A stretch of DNA of 64,000 bases from Flavobacterium sp. (GTDB taxonomy: Bacteria; Bacteroidota; Bacteroidia; Flavobacteriales; Flavobacteriaceae): assembly GCF_025352015.1 (NCBI RefSeq), contig NZ_JANXUG010000112.1, positions 56,846 to 120,845 on the forward strand, in the 5' to 3' direction. The notes beneath the pieces are model-generated. The model saw only the letters and a list, made by a program, of their open reading frames with translations, made no database searches and was not told where the DNA came from. Made by a program: the position numbers and the translations under genes. Below, in pieces: positions 9,832 through 19,593 of this stretch (position 1 is the stretch's first letter; every line of letters starts with the position of its first letter).

Positions 9832-11640
9832 TTATTTAAGTTGCTTTTCCAATTCAGAAATAATTTCAACGGCTTTCTCATAATCTTGCTGAATTGCCGT
9901 TTCAGAAGATTGCGCATAACGAGCCAATTCACAATTTTCGGTTAGATGAATAAACTCGGAGATTGTTGCTGCATTTGCTTTTCGCGAAAGCAATAATTCT
10001 GCTATTTTTTCTTTGCTCATTTCCGATGTTTCTAAATTAATCTTGGCTTTTAAGAAATTGTGCATGGCTTTTTCAAGTGCAATATAAAATGGTTCTTTGT
10101 TGCCTAACTGTTTTTTGGCATATCCCAAGTATTTTTTAGCTAACGCATTCGATTTCTTGATTTTGTTTCCCATAATATCATTGTCCATTTCTTCTTTTTT
10201 TCTTCTGGCTACAATCAAAAATGGAATTGCCAAAAAAGGTAAAATCAGTAAAGAATAGAATAATCCCGAACCTAGAAAAGCATCTTTTTTGATAGGTTTC
10301 AAATGGGCTACTTGTTTGTTATAAGCAAATGATTTAGCCACTTCAAATTTCGTTTTGGAAACATTATTCGGGTTTGTTTTTTGCGAACTTGCCACGCTTG
10401 GACCCTCCAACACCGTAATGGTTAAAGGTTTGGATGTAATGGTTTTATAATGTGAAGTGCCCAAATCAAAATAGGTAAATTGCAATGGTTTGATTTGATA
10501 ATTACCTTTGTATTGAGGAATTATAGTGTATTTATCAGAAATTTTTCCTGTCATTCCTGTTAACGGTGTAGTTACATTTTCGTTATTAACAGGATCGTAC
10601 ATCTCTAAAGCTGAAGGCATAACGGGTTTTGGGAGCGTAAATAATTTTAAGTTTCCTGTTCCAACCACACTGATATCTAAATCAAAGGATTCCCCATTTT
10701 TCAAAACTGTTTTTGAAGGGTTTACTTTGAAATCAAAATGACCAACAGCACCAGAAAAGGCTTCGGGTTTTCCAGTTTCTGGCAAGGCACGAACATTGAT
10801 TACTTTGCTTCCTGCAGAAACGCGCTTACTATCTTGAGTCATTAAGGGTTGTCCCCAAAAATTTCTTCTGTTGGTTGGGACTTGGCAATCAATATCAAGT
10901 GAAAGCGGTTCAATTTCCAATTTGCCAGATTTTTGTGGATACAAAACTGTTTTTCGCAATACCACATAACGATAACGTTCGCCTTTGAATGTGCCGTCTT
11001 GCGGCACTAATTGTTTTACATCAATATTTTGGCTCCAAAAATCATTGTATTTTGGTTTGTTCAGCTCGCGCCAATTCGAGATGCCAATGTTGTAACTAAA
11101 GTATAATTTGTAAACAACAGTTATAGGTTCGTTGAGGTATGGATTGGTTTTTGAAATATCAGCAACCAAATATATATTATCATTTGCACTGATGGCTGGA
11201 GCATCGTTTGGATCTTTTGGAATCTCCACAGCATTGCTAACATTGATTTTTATGGGCAACGTTTTATAAGTCTGACCATTAATTTCGATGGAGCCTTGTT
11301 TGATGGTTAAAGCTCCTTTTTGTGTAGGCAATAAAATATAAATATACGATTTGTTGAAAGAGCTTTTTCCGTTTATCCACGATTGACTTACTGATTGACT
11401 TGGTCCACCAACGACCTTAAAACCGCAGGCTTCAAAATTGGGCGGCACAAAATTATCGCCATCGGCATTCATTGTAAAATCAATGCGAAGTCGTTCGTTC
11501 AGTCCCAAAGAATTCTTACTCACTTTTGCTTCAAATTGCACTTGAGCAAAAAGAGAATTCCCCAAAATGAGTAAAATTAAAATAACTACTTTTTTCATTT
11601 TCAAATCTTCAAAATATATAATTTTCAAATTGATTACCAA
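9832..11640 (-). CDS. batD: BatD (DUF11-like oxygen tolerance family) protein
   Basis: VQFEAKVSKNSLGLNERLRIDFTMN... BatD signature; operon context. Probable start at the internal MKKVVILILL near 11599. Confidence 0.88.
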   Translation of the reverse strand: MVINLKIIYFEDLKMKKVVILILLILGNSLFAQVQFEAKVSKNSLGLNERLRIDFTMNADGDNFVPPNFEACGFKVVGGPSQSVSQSWINGKSSFNKSYIYILLPTQKGALTIKQGSIEINGQTYKTLPIKINVSNAVEIPKDPNDAPAISANDNIYLVADISKTNPYLNEPITVVYKLYFSYNIGISNWRELNKPKYNDFWSQNIDVKQLVPQDGTFKGERYRYVVLRKTVLYPQKSGKLEIEPLSLDIDCQVPTNRRNFWGQPLMTQDSKRVSAGSKVINVRALPETGKPEAFSGAVGHFDFKVNPSKTVLKNGESFDLDISVVGTGNLKLFTLPKPVMPSALEMYDPVNNENVTTPLTGMTGKISDKYTIIPQYKGNYQIKPLQFTYFDLGTSHYKTITSKPLTITVLEGPSVASSQKTNPNNVSKTKFEVAKSFAYNKQVAHLKPIKKDAFLGSGLFYSLLILPFLAIPFLIVARRKKEEMDNDIMGNKIKKSNALAKKYLGYAKKQLGNKEPFYIALEKAMHNFLKAKINLETSEMSKEKIAELLLSRKANAATISEFIHLTENCELARYAQSSETAIQQDYEKAVEIISELEKQLK

Positions 11641-12401
11641 TCTTTTTCAGCTTTTTTAGGATTGGCTTGTACTTTTTGTTTGTTTACTTTATCCTGAATT
11701 TTTTTCTCTTCGTTGTTTACCGCGTCTAATAAATTCTCTAGGCGTTGTTTTGAAATACCGCCAGGCTGCGGTTGTGGTTTTCCCTGATTTTGATCTTTAT
11801 TCTCTTTGTTATCCTTATTCTTATCGCCGTCTTTTTTATCCTTGTCTTTGTCTTTTCCGTCTTTCTTGTCCTCCTTTTTATCTTTGTCTTTATCGTCTTT
11901 TTTCTCTTTGTTCTTATCCTTTTTGTCCTTGTCTTTTTTGTCGTTTTTCTTCGGAGGATTATCTTTCAGCATCTTTTTGGCTAAAGCATAATTATAACGA
12001 GTTTGTTCATCAGCTGGATTATTTCGTAAAGCATTTTTAAAGGCTTCGACAGCGCCAGCATAATCTTTATCTTTCATCAACGTGTTTCCAATATTATGAA
12101 ATGCTTGATGTTTTTCGGACCTCGACTTGGCATTTTTTAAAGCCTTGGCGTAGTGATATTTGGCTTCGCTAGATTGATTTTGTCTGTAAACAGCATTTCC
12201 TAAATTGTAGGATGCAATAGTTTTTTTTGGGTTTTTAGATTCTGAAATCCGATATTCGGCTTCGGCATCAGCATATCTTTTTTCGACAAAAAAATCGTTT
12301 CCTTTTGGCAAATGATTGTCCTTTTCCTTGTCTTGTGCTTTCGCCAAAAAGGAACATAAAACAATAAAAATCAGGGTCGCATATTTGTTTCGGTCTATCA
12401 T
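11634..12401 (-). CDS. batC: BatC TPR protein with Lys/Asp-rich linker
   Basis: TPR repeats then KDKDKKDKNKEKKDDKDKDKKEDKK low-complexity segment. Confidence 0.85.
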   Translation of the reverse strand: MIDRNKYATLIFIVLCSFLAKAQDKEKDNHLPKGNDFFVEKRYADAEAEYRISESKNPKKTIASYNLGNAVYRQNQSSEAKYHYAKALKNAKSRSEKHQAFHNIGNTLMKDKDYAGAVEAFKNALRNNPADEQTRYNYALAKKMLKDNPPKKNDKKDKDKKDKNKEKKDDKDKDKKEDKKDGKDKDKDKKDGDKNKDNKENKDQNQGKPQPQPGGISKQRLENLLDAVNNEEKKIQDKVNKQKVQANPKKAEKDW

Positions 12402-12416
12402 CTATCAGTCTTTTAT

Positions 12417-13457
12417 CTAATTATCTTTTTCATTAAATAAATTCATCTTTTTTACCCATTTTGTCTTTTTCTCCAACAAGAAAACATCCAACAACATCAA
12501 GAAAAAACCAAATCCTAAAAACCATTGAAACTGCGATTTGAAGTCGGTCATTTGTGTGCTTTCAAATTCTGTTTTTTGGATATTGTCTAATGCGTGTTTC
12601 ACATAATCCAAAACTTCTTTGGTAGAGTTCCCGTCAACATAACCGCCACCGGCTCTTTTGGCAATGGTTCTCAACACTTCTGCGTTTCTTTTGGTAATGA
12701 CCACTTCGCCATTTTGGTCGCGTTGAAAACTTTCGACAACTCCATTTTTTTTCAACGGAATCGTCCCGCCTTTTTCGGTTCCAACACCGATTGTCATTAT
12801 TTTCAAACCAACTTTTTTAGCTTCTTCGGCAGCATCGGCAGCCGCATCGGAATGATCCTCACCATCGGTAATAATGATTAAGAGCTTGTTGGTTTTATCT
12901 TTTTTATCGATATAGGTGACAGCCAGATTAATCGCTTGGTCAATCGAGGTTCCTTGTGCCGAAATCATTCCGGGATTCATGGTTTGCAAAAACATTTTTC
13001 CAACATTATAATCCGTAGTAATAGGTAAAACAGGGAAAGCACTTCCGGAATACGCAATGATTCCAATTCGGTCACTGCCCAAATTATTGATAATCTGTGA
13101 AACCAATTGCTTGCTTTTCTCTAAACGACTTGGTGCCACATCTTCTGCAAGCATACTTTTAGAAACGTCAAGCGCAAAAATAATATCAATTCCCTCGCGT
13201 TTTACGGTTTCCATTTTAGTTCCTATTTTTGGGTTAACCAATCCAATAATCAAACAAGTCAATGCCAATAAAACTACAACTAATTTCAAAACAGGTTTGA
13301 AAGCTGATTTTTCCGGGCTTAATTTTTTGATTAAATCCAAATCGCCAAACTCCCGTTGTTTCTTCCTTTTCCAGAATTGAATGTACAGGAAAAGTAGCGT
13401 CATCACTGGAATGACAAACAAAAAGTATAAATACCATTTTTCTTCTAACTCGTACAT
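12417..13457 (-). CDS. batB: BatB VWA-domain protein
   Basis: MIDAS-type DIIFALDVSKSMLAEDVAPSRL; GTSIDQAINLAVTYI; TM helices. Confidence 0.9.
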   Translation of the reverse strand: MYELEEKWYLYFLFVIPVMTLLFLYIQFWKRKKQREFGDLDLIKKLSPEKSAFKPVLKLVVVLLALTCLIIGLVNPKIGTKMETVKREGIDIIFALDVSKSMLAEDVAPSRLEKSKQLVSQIINNLGSDRIGIIAYSGSAFPVLPITTDYNVGKMFLQTMNPGMISAQGTSIDQAINLAVTYIDKKDKTNKLLIIITDGEDHSDAAADAAEEAKKVGLKIMTIGVGTEKGGTIPLKKNGVVESFQRDQNGEVVITKRNAEVLRTIAKRAGGGYVDGNSTKEVLDYVKHALDNIQKTEFESTQMTDFKSQFQWFLGFGFFLMLLDVFLLEKKTKWVKKMNLFNEKDN

Positions 13458-13462
13458 ATTCT

Positions 13463-14464
13463 CTAAATAAAACTTCTATAAATTGTATTTCGTAAACCAA
13501 ATTCCAACAAAACTAAAATCCCGGCAATCCAAACAAACAATCTGTATTTTTCATCATAATCATAGAATTTTAGCTCCTGAATTTCGGTAGTTTCTAGTTT
13601 GTTGATTTCCTTATAAATCGATTCTAATTTGCTATTGCTACTGGCTCTGAAATATTTTCCACCAGTATTTCGGGCAATTGTCTGTAATAAATTCACATCA
13701 ATTTCAACAGGCATCATCCGGAATAAAAATCCACCACCAGGAGCATAAGCATATGGAAACATCGCATTGCCATTGGTTCCAATTCCGATGGTATACACTT
13801 TGATTCCGTATTCTTTTGCAATTTGCGACGCCGTTTCTGGTTCTATAAAACCGGCGTTATTTACGCCATCTGTCATTAGAATAATAACTTTGCTTTTGGC
13901 TTTGCTGTCTTTCAAACGATTGACGGCAGTGGTTAAACCCATTCCGATTCCGGTTCCGTCCTGCAAAACATTGTCGTATTTAATACTTTTGATAGCTTGC
14001 TGAATAATGGCTTTGTCGCTTGTAACAGGCGTTTTCGTATACGCTTCCGAGGCATAAACTACAAGTCCGATTCGGTCATTTGGGCGTCCTTCTACAAAGT
14101 TTTCAGCTACTTTTTTCAAGGCTTCCATTCGGTTTGGACTTAAATCTTTGGCAAGCATACTTCCTGAAACGTCAATTGCCATGACAATATCTATTCCTTT
14201 GGTCGATTTGGTTTGGCTGCTAATATCCACTTTTCTTGGTCGAGCCATGGCGATAATCAACGAACTTAATGCTAATAATCGTATTACAAACAAAAAAGGT
14301 TTTAGTTTAGCCAAGAAAGATTTTTGAGCTTTGAAACCTTTTACCGAACTTATTTTCAAAGTAGCACTTTGCTGTTTTCTTTTCCAAATTTGCCACAATA
14401 GTGCCGCAGGAAGTACTAAAAACAACCAGAAAAATTCAGGATTTAAAAAACTAACCTCTTTCAT
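13463..14464 (-). CDS. batA: BatA VWA-domain protein
   Basis: DIVMAIDVSGSMLAKDLSPNRMEAL; Bat operon order. Confidence 0.92.
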   Translation of the reverse strand: MKEVSFLNPEFFWLFLVLPAALLWQIWKRKQQSATLKISSVKGFKAQKSFLAKLKPFLFVIRLLALSSLIIAMARPRKVDISSQTKSTKGIDIVMAIDVSGSMLAKDLSPNRMEALKKVAENFVEGRPNDRIGLVVYASEAYTKTPVTSDKAIIQQAIKSIKYDNVLQDGTGIGMGLTTAVNRLKDSKAKSKVIILMTDGVNNAGFIEPETASQIAKEYGIKVYTIGIGTNGNAMFPYAYAPGGGFLFRMMPVEIDVNLLQTIARNTGGKYFRASSNSKLESIYKEINKLETTEIQELKFYDYDEKYRLFVWIAGILVLLEFGLRNTIYRSFI

Positions 14465-16092
14465 TGTTGTGCTGTTTGTAATTCGACCGAGTTCAACATT
14501 CTTTCGGCAATCTGATGTCCGTATTTATCTTCTTCGCGATGCATTACCATTATAGTTTGCAAGCCACCATTTTGACTGAAAAGCAATACTTCGTAATACA
14601 TTTTTGTTGATTTCCCTTTTATTTTATTTAAAACAGTCATCGTTCCGTATGCTTTTTTACCTGATATTCCTTTTTGCGTATTGAAATCTTCTGTTTTCAC
14701 GACGATATTTTGTGCGCCTTGTGCTTCCATAATTTTAAGGTAACCTTCGGCGGTTTTATCTAAATCTATTTGCGTTTCCTGTTTGTAAGTTACTGTTGAA
14801 ACCGACAGGTAGAAATCTTCCAACAGGCTACCGTAACCAAAAGTCTGCATCTCCTTTATCAACGCCATAGCGTCTGTAGGAAGTGTTTTTGTGGCATCAA
14901 TTCGCTTCAATACTTTTGGTGTTTCTACTCTTACGCCAGGATTTCCATATTCGCTATAAACCCATTGACCTTCAACTAAATCTTTGGTTGGATGACCAAG
15001 GAAATTATCTTTTACATAGTCAAATCCTTTGAAATAAATCAAGCCTAAAATAAAAAGCAACAGCATTCCGAATACGATTCCAATAGTGGAAATAATTCGA
15101 ACGCGCTTTTGTTTTTTCAGTTTTTGTAAACGCGCCAATTCTTTCTGTTGTTCGTTCCATAACGTCAATTCATCATCATTTTCTACAACTTCCGGAATCG
15201 ATTTATGAATGATTACGATGGAGCTTGAAATACGTTTTTTATCTTCTTCAATTTCATAATCTAACGGTTTTATTTTGGCAAATTTTACCAAATCGGCTTG
15301 CATTAAAACTTTTTCGAGATTTTCCACTGTTTCGTTGGAGAGTTTCAGTTTCTTTTGTTTGGCCGCTTTTCGCAATCCTTCAATCAGTTCAGAAGTTGTG
15401 CTTTCCATGGCGGGAATATGAATTTCTTCCTCAATATAATTACGTGCAATATCTGTAAGTTCCGAATAATAATGCTTGATTTCACCTTTTTGCCAAAGTT
15501 CTTTGGTTTCTAATTGTTGTAATAAAGTCGTTGCTTTTTCGATTGGTGATTTGAAAACTATTTCTTCAACTTTTGGTTTAGTTTGTCTTTTTTTGATGAA
15601 TTGATAAATGAAATAACCAGCAATTCCTATTGCTAACAAGATTAAAAGGTAAATCCACCAAGTCCCTAACGGACTTTCAACTATAGCAATATCCTTTATG
15701 TCGTACATCTTTTGCTTAAGTGTATCAACTATGATATTATTGACTTCTACTTTGATACTATCCGAAAAAACAGATTTCCCGTTAATCAAAACAGGAATTC
15801 TTGGAATAAGATATTTCCCTGAATCAAATTGGGTTAACCCATATTTTTTTACTAATTGATACCGTGCGCCATTTTTAACGGTGTCAATTTTATACGATTG
15901 AATTACTTCTAAATCACCAAAATTTTTGGCTTCCGGAAATTTTACTTTCGATAATGTATCAACATCCGTTTTCAACGTTAACTTGAATTCGGCGCCGATT
16001 TTGTTTTTAGTAACATTAACAGCAGTTGTGACCTTTTGGGCAAAAAGCGTGGTTGAAAGTAGAAAAAATAATATGTATAACTTTATTTTCAT
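14461..16092 (-). CDS. BatD-like/DUF4381-type membrane protein of the MoxR-Bat operon
   Basis: Signal peptide MKIKLYILFFLLSTTLFAQ (start refined from 16158); central TM; located between DUF58 and batA. Confidence 0.75.
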   Translation of the reverse strand: MKIKLYILFFLLSTTLFAQKVTTAVNVTKNKIGAEFKLTLKTDVDTLSKVKFPEAKNFGDLEVIQSYKIDTVKNGARYQLVKKYGLTQFDSGKYLIPRIPVLINGKSVFSDSIKVEVNNIIVDTLKQKMYDIKDIAIVESPLGTWWIYLLILLAIGIAGYFIYQFIKKRQTKPKVEEIVFKSPIEKATTLLQQLETKELWQKGEIKHYYSELTDIARNYIEEEIHIPAMESTTSELIEGLRKAAKQKKLKLSNETVENLEKVLMQADLVKFAKIKPLDYEIEEDKKRISSSIVIIHKSIPEVVENDDELTLWNEQQKELARLQKLKKQKRVRIISTIGIVFGMLLLFILGLIYFKGFDYVKDNFLGHPTKDLVEGQWVYSEYGNPGVRVETPKVLKRIDATKTLPTDAMALIKEMQTFGYGSLLEDFYLSVSTVTYKQETQIDLDKTAEGYLKIMEAQGAQNIVVKTEDFNTQKGISGKKAYGTMTVLNKIKGKSTKMYYEVLLFSQNGGLQTIMVMHREEDKYGHQIAERMLNSVELQTAQQ

Positions 16093-16106
16093 TGTTGATT
16101 GAAGAT

Positions 16107-16470
16107 TAACGATTTTTGATTTCAGAGTTTGTTTTAGCTGTTTTAATGTTTGAAACAAAGATTGAAATAAGTTCGTTGGCTTCTGTTTTTAATTTAATAA
16201 TCAATTCTATATTGGATGTTAGTTTTGCCTTTTAATAATTTTCAAACAATTAAAAGTTTCTCTTAACTCTTTGGGGCATATTCCCATTTTATGAATAAAA
16301 TCTTACGGACTTTCTGCGCTTTGAGCTTATCCATAATTTAATGTAAGAGAAGAAGAAGAACGAATAATTTGTGATCCCAAATGATTTCCTGTGTATGATT
16401 TTTCAATTGCATTCGAAAACAAAATTACATTAGCAGCAAAATCAATTAATCTTTATTCTAATACATGTTT
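16107..16470 (-). pseudogene. Decayed four-helix-bundle (S23/TIGR02436-like) protein
   Basis: Minus-strand reading: RLIDFAANVILFSNAIEKSYTGNHLGSQIIRSSSSLTLNYG*AQSAESP*DFIHKMGICPKELRETFNCLKIIK / (frameshift) / AKLTSNIELIIKLKTEANELISIFVSNIKTAKTNSEIKNR*. Confidence 0.8.
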
Positions 16471-16530
16471 ATTAATTTTATGTTTTTATAAATATGCATT
16501 CTCAAATCGTTAATCATCAATCTTAAATTA

Positions 16531-17400
16531 TTATCTGGATTTAAAATAACCCAATAATTTTGTCACATAACTTTCGTCAACTCTTGTATTTACAGTTCCC
16601 GAACCGCATTTTGAAAAGACATCCTTGAAGTAATTTACTTTGTCTCGATAGTGCTGTTCATAGCTCAAACGGTTTTTTTTTGAACCAGTGTTTACGACTA
16701 AAATTTCTCTGGTTTCTGCATCTTCCATTTCGACCATACCAATGTTTGGCATTTTCTCCTCACGAATGTCATACACTCGTATGCCAGTCAAATCGTGTTT
16801 TTTTGATGCAATTTTCAAGGTTTTTTCATAATCTTCATCCACCATAAAATCAGAAATCACAAATACAATCGCTTTCTTTTTCTGCGTACTCGATAGGAAT
16901 TTCAAGGCTTGTGATAAATCTGTTTTTTTGCTTTTAGGCTGGAATTCAATTAGCTCACGGATAATCCTCAAAACGTGAGATTTCCCTTTTTTAGGGGGAA
17001 TGTATAATTCAATTTGGTCTGAAAATAAAATCAAACCAATTTTATCATTGTTCTGGGTCGCAGAAAAAGCCAAGGTTGCCGCAATTTCGGTAATAATTTC
17101 ACTCTTCAATTGATTTTTGGTTCCAAAACTTTCTGAACCCGAAATGTCGACCATCAACATCATGGTCAATTCGCGTTCTTCTTCAAAAACTTTGACATAC
17201 GGTTCGTTGTAACGTGCGGTTACGTTCCAATCGATGGCACGAATATCATCGCCAAATTGGTATTGACGCACTTCCGAAAAAGTCATCCCACGACCTTTAA
17301 AAGACGTGTGGTATTCGCCCGAGAAGATATGATCACTCAATCTTCTGGTTTTGATTTCGATTTTACGAACTTTTTTGAGAAGGTCTTTTGTTTCCATCAT
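16531..17400 (-). CDS. DUF58-domain protein
   Basis: GRGMTFSEVRQYQFGDDIRAIDWNVTARYNEPYVKVFEEERELTMMLMVDISGS. Confidence 0.95.
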   Translation of the reverse strand: MMETKDLLKKVRKIEIKTRRLSDHIFSGEYHTSFKGRGMTFSEVRQYQFGDDIRAIDWNVTARYNEPYVKVFEEERELTMMLMVDISGSESFGTKNQLKSEIITEIAATLAFSATQNNDKIGLILFSDQIELYIPPKKGKSHVLRIIRELIEFQPKSKKTDLSQALKFLSSTQKKKAIVFVISDFMVDEDYEKTLKIASKKHDLTGIRVYDIREEKMPNIGMVEMEDAETREILVVNTGSKKNRLSYEQHYRDKVNYFKDVFSKCGSGTVNTRVDESYVTKLLGYFKSR

Positions 17401-17473
17401 TTAGTCGAATGTCTTAATGTCAAATGTCTTAATGTCGGTACTTTACGACGTTGGACTTTTGACTTTATGACTA

Positions 17474-18478
17474 TTAAGGTACTTCTATTTCGTTTACTAT
17501 TTTGTTGATGATGTCAACAGAGGTAATGTTTTCTGCTTCTGCTTCATAGGTAACTCCAATTCTGTGGCGCAATACGTCATGTACAACGGCGCGAACATCT
17601 TCTGGAATTACATAACCACGACGTTTGATAAAAGCATAACATTTTGCGGCTGTTGCCAGGTTGATACTTCCACGTGGCGAAGCACCAAAACTGATGAGTG
17701 GTTTTAAACTTTCGAGTTTATATTTTTCTGGAAAACGAGTAGCAAAGACAATATCTAAAATATATTTTTCGATTTTTTCGTCCATATACACTTCGCGAAC
17801 CGCTTCTTGTGCTTTTAGGATTTGTTCAACAGAAATTACCGCATTTACTTTTTCGTATGCCCCTTTTAAATTCTGGCGGATAACTAATCTTTCTTCATCC
17901 ATTTTTGGATAATCGATAACGGTTTTGAGCATAAAACGATCGACTTGTGCTTCGGGCAACGGATAGGTTCCTTCTTGTTCAATAGGGTTTTGAGTGGCAA
18001 GAACTAAAAAAGGTTTGTCTAATTTGAATGTTGTATCGCCAATAGTTACTTGCTTTTCCTGCATGGCTTCTAACAACGCCGATTGTACTTTGGCTGGGGC
18101 ACGATTAATCTCATCGGCTAAAACAAAATTGGCAAATATAGGTCCTTTTTTAATGGAAAATTCGTTGGCTTTGATGTTATAAATCATCGTTCCGATAACG
18201 TCTGCTGGCAATAAATCTGGAGTAAATTGTATACGGCTAAAGCTCCCGTGAATAGCTTGTGATAAAGTATTTATTGCCAAAGTTTTTGCTAACCCTGGAA
18301 CTCCTTCTAACAGGATATGACCTTGACCAAGTAGTCCAATCAACAAGCGTTCTATCATGTGTTTTTGACCTACGATGACCTTGTTCAATTCCATTGTTAA
18401 TAAATCAATAAAAGCACTTTCTCTTTCTATTTTTTCATTAATAGCTCTAATGTCTAGAGCTGTAGCATTTTCTTCCAT
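17474..18478 (-). CDS. MoxR-family AAA ATPase
   Basis: GHILLEGVPGLAKTLAINTLSQ, QFTPDLLPADVIGT, ATQNPIEQEGTYPLPEAQVDRFMLK. Confidence 0.96.
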   Translation of the reverse strand: MEENATALDIRAINEKIERESAFIDLLTMELNKVIVGQKHMIERLLIGLLGQGHILLEGVPGLAKTLAINTLSQAIHGSFSRIQFTPDLLPADVIGTMIYNIKANEFSIKKGPIFANFVLADEINRAPAKVQSALLEAMQEKQVTIGDTTFKLDKPFLVLATQNPIEQEGTYPLPEAQVDRFMLKTVIDYPKMDEERLVIRQNLKGAYEKVNAVISVEQILKAQEAVREVYMDEKIEKYILDIVFATRFPEKYKLESLKPLISFGASPRGSINLATAAKCYAFIKRRGYVIPEDVRAVVHDVLRHRIGVTYEAEAENITSVDIINKIVNEIEVP

Positions 18479-18721
18479 AGTTACTCTATTTATTCTAATG
18501 TATAATCTTTTTGATTTTACCGTTCAAAAATCAAAATTTTATCTCTTACACGATGTTAATAATCCGTTAAAACTTTTGTAATCATCCCTATTTTAAGGAT
18601 GATTTATGATTTTCTTTTCATAATTTTAAGACCAAATCTGATTTAGAGATTTTTCGGTGACAAAAATAGATTTTTTTTAATTTTAAAAAGCCAACTTCTT
18701 CACAACTAAAGAAAAATAAAA

Positions 18722-19588
18722 ATGAAAACACAATTATCGTCCATTATTGCTGGAACTATGAATTGGGGAATTTGGGACAAAAAACTTTCGGTTCATGAGA
18801 TGGAGCATCTCATCCATATATGTATCGAAAATAAAATTACAACCTTTGACCACGCCGATATTTATGGCGATTACACCACCGAAGCACAATTTGGAAAAGC
18901 TTTTGGCGAAAGCAAAATTTCTAGAGAAAAAATTCAATTAATTTCAAAATGCGGCATAAAAAGTAAAGGATATAAAAACAACCCAGTCAAACATTATGAT
19001 TATTCAGCAGCTTACATAATTTGGTCGGTTGAGAATTCTTTAAGAAATCTTCAAACCGATTATTTAGATGTTTTATTGTTGCATCGTCCAAGCCCTTTAA
19101 TGCAAGCAGATGAAATTGCCAAAGCCGTTACCAAATTGAAACAAGAAGGCAAGATTATTGATTTTGGCGTTTCCAATTTCACCGCTTCTCAAACCGAATT
19201 AATTAGACAAAAAACAACCATCAGTTATAACCAAGTACAGTTTTCGGCAACACATCACGAGGCTATGCTTGACGGAAGTTTTGATTATATGCAACTGCAC
19301 AATATCCGTCCCATGAGCTGGAATCCGTTAGGAACCGTTTTTAGAGAAGACATTGAGCAAACTAGACGACTCAAAAATCTATTAGTACAATTGGTAGACA
19401 AATACCATTTGGGTGCCGACACCATATTATTAGCTTGGATTTTGAAACATCCTGCCAAAGTAATTCCGGTAGCAGGAACGGTAAACATTGCCCGAATTCA
19501 AGCCTTGATGAAAGCTACAGAATTGCAACTCGAACAACAAGATTGGTTTGCTATTTGGGCAGAAAGTATGGGAAATAAAGTGCCGTAA
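18722..19588 (+). CDS. Aldo/keto reductase
   Basis: TFDHADIYGDYTTEAQFGKAF, YLDVLLLHRPSPL, FGVSNFTASQ. Confidence 0.93.
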   Translation: MKTQLSSIIAGTMNWGIWDKKLSVHEMEHLIHICIENKITTFDHADIYGDYTTEAQFGKAFGESKISREKIQLISKCGIKSKGYKNNPVKHYDYSAAYIIWSVENSLRNLQTDYLDVLLLHRPSPLMQADEIAKAVTKLKQEGKIIDFGVSNFTASQTELIRQKTTISYNQVQFSATHHEAMLDGSFDYMQLHNIRPMSWNPLGTVFREDIEQTRRLKNLLVQLVDKYHLGADTILLAWILKHPAKVIPVAGTVNIARIQALMKATELQLEQQDWFAIWAESMGNKVP

Positions 19589-19593
19589 ACCAA

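Noticed and set aside
11750-12040. Three overlapping plus-strand Leu/Phe/Cys-rich ORFs
   Set aside because: Antisense of the Lys/Asp-rich BatC linker; low-complexity artefacts.
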